Shown here: positions 1 through 4,622 of the stretch, one piece after another | Numbering within the stretch: position 1 is the stretch's first letter | How the letters are laid out: every line of letters begins with the position of its first letter | Assembly: GCA_023424865.1 (NCBI GenBank) | Contig: JAFADM010000206.1 | Location: 1 to 11,473, forward strand | Length of the DNA stretch: 11,473 bases | Reading direction: 5' to 3' | Source of the DNA: Bacillota bacterium | Lineage (GTDB): Bacteria; Bacillota_A; Clostridia; DSM-8532 | Translations under genes and position numbers: made by a program | The notes under the pieces: model-generated | Told to the model about the DNA's origin: nothing | What the model saw: only the letters and a program-made list of their open reading frames with translations | Databases searched by the model: none

Positions 1-114
1 GAGAACCCCTGCGAAATCTTTGACACTATCGAATTCCCGTTGGATCAGTTCTTCCCGCCCCAAAAATTCGACTTCCCGGGCGCAGAAGATTTTGACCGCG
101 ATCTCCGGAAATAA
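1..114 (+). CDS. C-terminal 37 residues of an unidentified protein (5' truncated)
   Basis: The first reading frame is open from base 1 to a TAA at 112-114. The visible tail is acidic and aromatic (residues such as IEFPLDQFFPP, then FDFPGAEDFD) and ends in DRDLRK. I do not recognise the family. A strong hairpin terminator follows within 20 nt, so this is probably the end of an independent upstream transcription unit with no part in the peptide locus. The reading frame is supported by the abrupt stop followed by non-coding A/T-rich sequence and the terminator, but the fragment is too short for codon statistics. Confidence 0.6.
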   Translation, partial: ENPCEIFDTIEFPLDQFFPPQKFDFPGAEDFDRDLRK

Positions 115-129
115 AATAAACGTGTACTG

Positions 130-184
130 AATAGAGGCTGCTGCAGAATGAAAATCTGCAGTAGCCTCTATTTTACATTTTTTT
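130..184 (+). terminator. Intrinsic terminator of the upstream gene
   Basis: An 18-bp stem (130-147 paired with 155-172, one G-U pair) encloses a 7-nt loop (148-154). It is followed by a T-rich run, TTTTACATTTTTTTT, ending near 184. It lies 15 nt after the stop codon of the left-edge gene and insulates the peptide locus from upstream transcription. The A-rich sequence on its left flank (about 110-121) could give weak activity on the opposite strand too. Confidence 0.9.
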
Positions 185-193
185 AACTTTAAA

Positions 194-233
194 GTGAAAT
201 TTTATTTCACATTATAATATCAATTGGTATAAT
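194..233 (+). promoter_or_regulatory. Candidate promoter with operator-like inverted repeat, upstream of ABC ATPase
   Basis: A TATAAT hexamer at 228-233 has TTTCAC at 205-210 as its -35, with a 17-nt spacer; a second TATAAT lies at 213-218. The -35 is the right arm of a perfect inverted repeat, GTGAAAT-TTT-ATTTCAC (194-210, 7-bp arms, 3-nt spacer), so a repressor bound there would block the promoter. The implied leader to the ATPase start is about 170 nt. Alternative, weaker promoter parts lie nearer the gene: TTGATC at 312-317 with an AT-rich -10 around 336-342, and TATAAT at 361-366 without a good -35. Confidence 0.5.
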
Positions 234-409
234 AGAAATAAATGGGATTGTTCTATCTGACTGGGACCTTATTGGAAGCCTTTTCGTTTACTGCAACCAA
301 CCGTATACCACTTGATCTTTTATAGATTAGAAAAATTATATATTAAGGGTAAAAAGGTAATATAATACAGGAAAATGAATGGTATGATACCTTATGAGGA
401 GGAAAGGAT
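234..409 (+). other. Leader region before ABC ATPase
   Basis: This non-coding stretch of about 175 nt carries no riboswitch or protein-coding ORF that I recognise. It contains a short perfect palindrome, GGTATGATACC (381-391), directly before the AGGAGG ribosome site (397-402, 7 nt from the ATG at 410). A protein or RNA structure at that palindrome could affect initiation, but this is only positional inference. Confidence 0.4.
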
Positions 410-1078
410 ATGGCTGTATTAAAATTGGAAAATGTAGGTTACCGTTATAAAAATGGTGAACGCAACATTTTAAAAGGTGTGAACTGCACGTTTAAGGAAG
501 GAAGCCTCTGCTCCGTGGTAGGTCCCTCCGGAAGCGGTAAGACTACATTGCTATCACTTATGGCAGGATTGGATAAACCTGGAGAAGGTAAGCTGTACCT
601 TGACGGAGAGGATTTATCGGCTATGGATCTGGATTTGTATCGCAGGGAGAAAGTATCCATGATTTTTCAAGCTTTTCAGCTTTTTCCTCTTCTTACGGTA
701 TTGGAGAATGTCTGTTATCCTATGGAATTGAATGGCGTACCTCTGATGCAAGCCCGAAAAAGGGCCAAGGAGCTTTTGTCTTCCGTTGATATCTCTGAAG
801 AAAAGCACCGGCGCTATCCCTCCAATCTTTCGGGAGGAGAACAACAAAGGGTGGCTATTGCCCGTGCTCTCTCTACCGGAGCTCGGGTTGTTTTGGCGGA
901 TGAACCCACAGGCAATTTGGATACGGCTAATGGAAATCGAGTGATTGAGATACTTCGTCAACTGGCTCATGGGGAAAACTACTGTGTTATTGTCGTTACT
1001 CATGATCTCGTCATTGCAGATGGTTCAGATAGGGTTTATAAAATGACGGACGGGGTACTTTCAGCTCTAAGTGCATAA
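410..1078 (+). CDS. ABC transporter ATP-binding protein, MacB/LolD type
   Basis: This 222-residue protein is a stand-alone nucleotide-binding subunit that should hydrolyse ATP at the cytoplasmic face of a membrane permease. All motifs are intact: Walker A GPSGSGKTT (38-46), Q-loop Gln87, signature LSGGEQQ (140-146), Walker B VVLADEP (160-166) followed by TGNLD, and switch His198. The LSGGEQQRVAIARAL and ADEPTGNLD forms are typical of the MacB/LolD/BceA group, whose partners are FtsX-fold permeases. The natural partner is the double-FtsX permease starting at 4619, about 3.5 kb downstream. That separation is unusual, because such pairs normally adjoin. The start is set by AGGAGG at 397-402. No terminator follows, so read-through into the maturase gene is possible. 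The role is likely export of, or self-protection against, the mature peptide (inference). Confidence 0.9.
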   Translation: MAVLKLENVGYRYKNGERNILKGVNCTFKEGSLCSVVGPSGSGKTTLLSLMAGLDKPGEGKLYLDGEDLSAMDLDLYRREKVSMIFQAFQLFPLLTVLENVCYPMELNGVPLMQARKRAKELLSSVDISEEKHRRYPSNLSGGEQQRVAIARALSTGARVVLADEPTGNLDTANGNRVIEILRQLAHGENYCVIVVTHDLVIADGSDRVYKMTDGVLSALSA

Positions 1079-1088
1079 GGGTGTAAGC

Positions 1089-1130
1089 CAGAAGCTTTCT
1101 GAGAGCTCTATACTGTTCTGAATGCTTCTG
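1089..1130 (+). repeat. Short inverted repeat between ATPase and maturase genes
   Basis: CAGAAGC (1089-1095) is the exact inverse complement of GCTTCTG (1124-1130), with an 8-bp palindrome AGAGCTCT (1102-1109) in the loop. No T-run follows, so this is not a convincing terminator. Its right arm overlaps the first unit of the phased repeat at 1121. Confidence 0.35.
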
Positions 1131-1165
1131 TTATGTACCTTAAATGGAAACTTAATGACATATAC
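1121..1165 (+). promoter_or_regulatory. Phased upstream element, copy 1 (four 11-nt units)
   Basis: ATG trinucleotides begin at 1122, 1133, 1144 and 1155, an exact 11-nt period (about one helical turn). Units 3 and 4 share CTTAA(A)TG. The element lies just upstream of the -35 of the maturase promoter (1172), where activator sites usually sit. A second copy occurs at 11231-11275 in the same relation to another promoter; the first 38 positions match at 31. A direct-repeat-binding activator, such as a response regulator, is the simplest reading, but no regulator gene is present in the window. Confidence 0.55.
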
Positions 1166-1171
1166 TATAAG

Positions 1172-1200
1172 TTGACCAATTATTTGAAAAGAGTTATAAT
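1172..1200 (+). promoter_or_regulatory. Promoter of the maturase operon
   Basis: TTGACC (1172-1177) and a perfect TATAAT (1195-1200) are separated by exactly 17 nt, giving the best sigma-A-type promoter in the window. Transcription should begin near 1207, leaving a leader of about 50 nt that ends in the ribosome site AAAGGAG (1239-1245). Confidence 0.8.
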
Positions 1201-1256
1201 GCAATACAATGATAATCCAAAAAATTCCTTATGTGTTGAAAGGAGAACATATATAA

Positions 1257-2711
1257 ATGGAAATTCCATTTATTGAGCTTTTTCACACACCTAATGGCAG
1301 CTACTTTTTGGATATTAACAGGAATGACTTAATCCCAATCAGAGAATCTTCATTTAAATATTTGTTAGAAGTACTATCAGGCAAGAAAGAATTAGATGCT
1401 AACGAACCTGAGGAATTGACAGAGCTTAGGTCTCAAGGATATCTTACCTTTCAAAGTGTTGTTAAAGAGGTACAGCATGCCTATTTAAAATTTCTCAGAA
1501 TTTTTCTCCAGCGCAAGTTAGCTAAAATCACCCTTCAATTGACTCAAAACTGTAATTTCAGATGTAAATACTGTATATACTCTGAGAACAGCAGCATGTT
1601 GCAACGCTCTCACTCTTCTAAACATATGAGCTTTGAGGTAGCCCAAAAGGCGGTAGATTTCCTCTGGAAGCACTCTGTAGACAGCCAGGATATAAATGTG
1701 GGCTTTTATGGAGGAGAACCTTTGCTGGAGTTTCCTTTGATTCAAAAGTTGGTGGCATACTGTAAAGAACGTTTTGAAGGCAAGAAGCTGACCTTTAGCT
1801 TAACGACTAATGGTACGCTCTTAAGTGATGAAATGATCCGATACTTTGAGGCTCATGATATTTCAATGATGATTAGCCTTGACGGCCCAAAAGAGATCAA
1901 TGATCAAAATCGCGTTTTTGCCGATGGACGGGGAACATATGATTCCGTCATGGAGCATGTGTATCGTATATTTAAAATTGCGCCTGAGTATGCTGAAAAA
2001 TTGCAAATCAGCATGGTGATGGACCCTGAAAATGATTTTGACTGCATTAATGCCATCTGCCTGCAAGGAGAAGAACTCAAAAGACTGAATATAATGCCCT
2101 CAATTATTGACCGCGAATATGATGGAACAGATGTGGTGTTTGCCGAAGAATATACATGGAAATATGAGTACCAGCGTTTTTTGGCGAATCTGTCTTATTT
2201 CGGACGTTATCCTGAAGATGAAGTCTCTCCTGTTGCAAGCCGTTCTGTAACCGCGGCTGTCAGTGACAATATCAAAATAAACACATCAATGGGCCTTCAT
2301 CGTATCGATGCGCCATCGGGGCCATGTGTTCCCGGCCAAGCTCGGCTTTTTGTCGATGTAAACGGACGATTGTTTCCATGTGAGCGTGTAAGTGAAAACT
2401 CACCCGCAATGTGTATTGGTACACTTGATGATGGGTTTTATGAGGAAAATGCTCAGCGGATTTTAAACATTGGCCATTTAACAGAGAATGCCTGCAAGAA
2501 ATGCTGGTGTTTCAGATATTGCAGCTTATGTGCAAAAAAAGCCGATACAGGCTCCCGACACCTTTCTGCCAAATTCAGGCTTTCGCATTGCAATGAATCC
2601 AAAGCCATGGCTTACAGCAAACTGAAGCAATACCTTCTGTTCAAGGAAATTCCTGTTTTTTATCCGGCGCAGACACGGCTAATCCACACAGAGGGAGGTC
2701 AAGCTACATGA
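1257..2711 (+). CDS. ccpM: Cys-rich peptide radical SAM/SPASM maturase (CcpM-type)
   Basis: This 484-residue enzyme should use S-adenosylmethionine and a 4Fe-4S cluster to make radical-based modifications on the Cys-rich precursor encoded at 4201. The radical SAM cluster motif is Cys99-x3-Cys103-x2-Cys106 (CNFRCKYC), followed by GGEP (152-155), TTNGTLL (183-189) and SLDGP (207-211). The C-terminal SPASM domain has Cys357, then GRLFPC with Cys375, Cys386, and the cluster Cys413, 416, 418, 422, 425 and Cys445, enough for two auxiliary clusters. The first 90 residues precede the barrel and may bind the leader peptide; I cannot confirm a canonical RRE. The family name follows NCBI nomenclature for maturases beside Clo7bot peptides. 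The start follows AAAGGAG at 1239-1245, and the stop overlaps the next start as ATGA (2708-2711), implying coupled translation. The exact modification is not readable from sequence; thioether chemistry is one option. Confidence 0.88.
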   Translation: MEIPFIELFHTPNGSYFLDINRNDLIPIRESSFKYLLEVLSGKKELDANEPEELTELRSQGYLTFQSVVKEVQHAYLKFLRIFLQRKLAKITLQLTQNCNFRCKYCIYSENSSMLQRSHSSKHMSFEVAQKAVDFLWKHSVDSQDINVGFYGGEPLLEFPLIQKLVAYCKERFEGKKLTFSLTTNGTLLSDEMIRYFEAHDISMMISLDGPKEINDQNRVFADGRGTYDSVMEHVYRIFKIAPEYAEKLQISMVMDPENDFDCINAICLQGEELKRLNIMPSIIDREYDGTDVVFAEEYTWKYEYQRFLANLSYFGRYPEDEVSPVASRSVTAAVSDNIKINTSMGLHRIDAPSGPCVPGQARLFVDVNGRLFPCERVSENSPAMCIGTLDDGFYEENAQRILNIGHLTENACKKCWCFRYCSLCAKKADTGSRHLSAKFRLSHCNESKAMAYSKLKQYLLFKEIPVFYPAQTRLIHTEGGQAT

Positions 2712-3817
2712 AAACACCGGCAGCTCTTTATCCTTTTTGCTCCCAGCTTTTGCCTGTAGTTAAATTTTTTGAGGATTTTCAGGATAAGTATGCGCTGAAA
2801 AAACTTTATTCACCTTCCGGGTTTGGTCTGAACGGACGGGACGCGGCTTATTCACGCAATCATCCTCAGATTGGGATAACAGTAGCAGATAGATTTAATC
2901 CCGGAGATCAGGAATGGGATGTTCTAATACTTATCAGAACGACAGGAATAGAGAAGATTGAAGACACAAAGCTGGTGGAGATAGCTGAATACACACTGCA
3001 ATCAGGAAAAAGTGTCCACTTTTTTGACGATAGCAGCGCCGATGTGCCTAAAAAAATGTGGACATTATCGGAAGCGTATCCGGATAAGGTAAAGCTTTAT
3101 ACCGGAAGCCTACAGACCATAGTAAAAAGATCATTCAGCAGTGAAGAGTACACGGCTGTTGACATTCCTGTTGTTTTAGTGGGCGGGTTGGTGGAAGAAG
3201 CCGATACCTTTGAGGTTTTACTGCGTCTGGCAGCGCAATTGCGAGCGGAAGGGTTCAATGCCACGGCCATAGCGAAACATCCTGTCGGCCAACTCTTTGG
3301 TCTTCATACTCTGAATCGTATCTATGAAAGAAACGACCTGACGGAGGCTCAAAAAATACTTGAGCTTAATCGGATGCTCAAAAACGTGGAGATTTCGGAG
3401 CGCCCCAACATTCTTTTGATTGAAGCTCCCGATGCTGTAAAACGTTATAACGATATTGCTCCAAACGGTTTTGGCATACGCACCTATATGCTTTGCCAAG
3501 CAGTCTGTCCCGATTATTTTATTTGCTGCGTACCGTGTGATTTGGGTGTAGAGGGATTTCTGGAAGCAATCAGCAGGGATTTTGAGAACCGCCTGAGTTC
3601 GCCCATCCATGCAGTCCATGTAAGTAATCTGGTCATTGATTCAATGGAGCTATTGCAATCCCATCGTATATCCTATATTCATACTCCTTTGGAGACCGTT
3701 AGGGAGCAGATTGCAAATGAAGGACTGGATTTGCACATTCCTTTGTTTGATGTTGTGGGCAATGGAGCGGATGCGCTATGCACCCATTTGTGCGACGTTA
3801 CGATGCTGAAAGGATGA
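2708..3817 (+). CDS. Peptide maturation system protein (TIGR04066-type), function unknown
   Basis: This 369-residue soluble protein has no signal peptide or membrane segment. It resembles the family named only as 'peptide maturation system protein' that accompanies Clo7bot clusters; no activity is known to me. The N-terminal part (about 1-145) has LYPFCS (7-12), SPSGFGLNGRD (35-45) and DVLILI (71-76). The second part opens with a P-loop-like strand and turn, VVLVGGLVEEADTFEV (155-170), lacking the Lys-Ser/Thr of a Walker A. It continues with AEGF (180-183), a conserved Pro192, PNILLIEAPDA (233-243) and NGFGIRTYMLCQAVCPDYF (253-271), whose end is Cys-rich (Cys263, 267, 273, 274, 277). The layout suggests a Rossmann/P-loop-like fold, possibly degenerate. 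The start overlaps the maturase stop by 4 nt and is preceded by GAGGGAGGT. The C-terminal extension of the S8 protease at 9613 appears related to this protein. Confidence 0.75.
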   Translation: MKTPAALYPFCSQLLPVVKFFEDFQDKYALKKLYSPSGFGLNGRDAAYSRNHPQIGITVADRFNPGDQEWDVLILIRTTGIEKIEDTKLVEIAEYTLQSGKSVHFFDDSSADVPKKMWTLSEAYPDKVKLYTGSLQTIVKRSFSSEEYTAVDIPVVLVGGLVEEADTFEVLLRLAAQLRAEGFNATAIAKHPVGQLFGLHTLNRIYERNDLTEAQKILELNRMLKNVEISERPNILLIEAPDAVKRYNDIAPNGFGIRTYMLCQAVCPDYFICCVPCDLGVEGFLEAISRDFENRLSSPIHAVHVSNLVIDSMELLQSHRISYIHTPLETVREQIANEGLDLHIPLFDVVGNGADALCTHLCDVTMLKG

Positions 3818-3822
3818 GAAAG

Positions 3823-4119
3823 ATGAGAGAGTATACATTGGATTTGCGCAGTACCATAATTCAACGCCGGATTACAGAAATGCTGAGTGTAAAGTTTTAC
3901 ATTCCTGAAGAAGTACTTGATCCGGATTATTGGGATGAGCCGTTGACTGGAAGTCGATACCAGTTTTCCGCCACTGATCTGACCTACTTGTTTTTTGAGC
4001 TGGAAAAAGTCTTTGGGATAAGAATTCCTCACCGATACCTACGTTCCTACGGTTTTTGTACCATTAATAAAATAGCCAAAATCCTGGAGCAATGCTGGGA
4101 AGAGTTAAATATTCCTTAA
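3823..4119 (+). CDS. Acyl-carrier-related peptide maturation protein
   Basis: This small protein (98 residues from this start) has an acyl-carrier-like second half: LTYLFFELEKVFGIRIP (53-69) matches the helix-II pattern LxxLxxxLExxFxIxIP of acyl carrier proteins, and INKIAKILEQ (81-90) matches the last helix. The DSL motif is not conserved. The position of the phosphopantetheine Ser, two before Asp52, is Ala50, while a Ser sits one residue earlier (49). It may therefore be a carrier-fold protein-interaction module rather than a true carrier. This matches the NCBI description 'peptide maturation system acyl carrier-related protein' in Clo7bot loci. Starts are possible at 3778 (inside the previous gene), 3814 (ATGA overlap) and 3823. 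I chose 3823 because AAAGGA at 3808-3813 is about 9 nt upstream; 3814 leaves almost no spacing. Confidence 0.72.
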   Translation: MREYTLDLRSTIIQRRITEMLSVKFYIPEEVLDPDYWDEPLTGSRYQFSATDLTYLFFELEKVFGIRIPHRYLRSYGFCTINKIAKILEQCWEELNIP

Positions 4120-4200
4120 AAAGAGTCAGAATTGAAAATATCTCTTAAATTTCCATTACTGTGCTGCAAGCCCTACTAATAATTAAGGGAGGTGAATGTA

Positions 4201-4422
4201 ATGCCTCGGTTAAAGAAAAAGAGCTCTGTAGACTCTGTTGAAGCGTATGCTTGCATTTGCATGCTGGCTTCATGCAGCTGCAGCTGCAGTTGTGTCTGTG
4301 CTTGTACTACTTACCAGCCCAGTGCTGACGACCTGAATTCCGGGTATGATACCGGAACAGCAAATAGACGCTCTCCAATCCTGCAAACGAACTATTCAGC
4401 AGAAAATATGCAGTACTCCTGA
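4201..4422 (+). CDS. Cys-rich RiPP/bacteriocin precursor peptide, Clo7bot-like
   Basis: This 73-residue peptide is the probable substrate of the maturation enzymes. It has a short basic head (MPRLKKK), a SVDSVEAYA stretch (9-17), then a core with eight Cys: Cys18, 20, 25, 27, 29, 31, 33 and 35. The last six alternate strictly with single residues, mostly Ser. A polar, Cys-free tail of 38 residues follows (36-73), rich in Ser, Thr, Asn, Tyr and Gln. The core and the adjoining maturase, 369-residue and carrier-like genes match the Clo7bot pattern. AAGGGAGGTG (4185-4194) sits 6 nt before the ATG at 4201; a GTG at 4192 in the same frame lies within that ribosome site and is rejected. Only one precursor copy is present, whereas the family is named for seven copies in Clostridium botulinum. 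The mature boundaries and the fate of the tail are unknown. Confidence 0.82.
   Translation: MPRLKKKSSVDSVEAYACICMLASCSCSCSCVCACTTYQPSADDLNSGYDTGTANRRSPILQTNYSAENMQYS
4273..4288. repeat. 16-bp perfect palindrome in the Cys-coding repeat
   Basis: TGCAGCTGCAGCTGCA is its own reverse complement and contains two tandem GCAGCT units. It encodes the Cys-Ser-Cys-Ser-Cys run of the precursor. Such a tract could expand or contract by slippage, changing the number of alternating Cys, and could form a hairpin in the mRNA. Confidence 0.7.
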
Positions 4423-4505
4423 TCACATGGATAACCTTAAGCTTTTTAATGTCAGCAGGAGAAATCACCAATTACATTAGGGCAGTGCAGCATTTTGTAT
4501 ATGGT

Positions 4506-4533
4506 GGCGGCTCAAACAAATAATTGAGCCGCC
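4506..4533 (+). terminator. GC-rich hairpin after the precursor gene (partial terminator or mRNA stabiliser)
   Basis: GGCGGCTCAA (4506-4515) pairs perfectly with TTGAGCCGCC (4524-4533) around an 8-nt loop. The downstream sequence TTCACTCTGTTG has only a broken T-run, so termination would be incomplete. Its place 84 nt after the precursor stop and just ahead of a new promoter fits an attenuator or 3'-protecting stem that raises precursor mRNA over the downstream transporter genes (inference). Confidence 0.6.
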
Positions 4534-4542
4534 TTCACTCTG

Positions 4543-4571
4543 TTGTGACTGATAGGTATAACTTTTATACT
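4543..4571 (+). promoter_or_regulatory. Promoter of the transporter/protease operon with overlapping inverted repeat
   Basis: TTGTGA (4543-4548) and TATACT (4566-4571) are 17 nt apart. A perfect inverted repeat, GTATAA-CTT-TTATAC (4556-4570), covers the end of the spacer and most of the -10, which is an operator-like position. Transcription would begin near 4578 and serve the FtsX permease, the fused exporter and the S8 protease. Confidence 0.6.
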
Positions 4572-4602
4572 GTCCCGCGTATTGAAAATATTGGAATAAT
4601 AT

Positions 4603-4622
4603 AGGAGGTTATGCGGAAATGA
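4603..4622 (+). promoter_or_regulatory. Ribosome site of the FtsX permease with a nested 3-codon ORF
   Basis: AGGAGG (4603-4608) stands 10 nt before the permease ATG at 4619 but only 2 nt before an earlier ATG at 4611. The earlier ATG would encode Met-Arg-Lys and stop at TGA 4620-4622, overlapping the permease start as ATGA. The spacing strongly favours 4619 as the real start. The mini-ORF is probably accidental. Confidence 0.5.

Noticed and set aside
241..280. Third copy of the phased element upstream of the ABC ATPase
   Set aside because: It starts with AATG and has a TTGTT and ACCTTA in similar order, but the 11-nt ATG phase is absent and identity decays after about 16 bases.
1089..1130. 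Terminator after the ABC ATPase
   Set aside because: The inverted repeat has a 28-nt loop and no T-run, so termination is not supported.
3778..3822. Longer N-terminus for the acyl-carrier-related protein from ATG 3778
   Set aside because: It would overlap the previous gene by 40 nt with no ribosome site; AAAGGA before 3823 fits better.
4192..4200. GTG start for the precursor peptide
   Set aside because: The GTG is inside the Shine-Dalgarno sequence itself; the ATG at 4201 has ideal spacing.
4427..4480. Second small peptide gene after the precursor (17 codons from ATG 4427)
   Set aside because: There is no ribosome site, no Cys and no resemblance to the first precursor.
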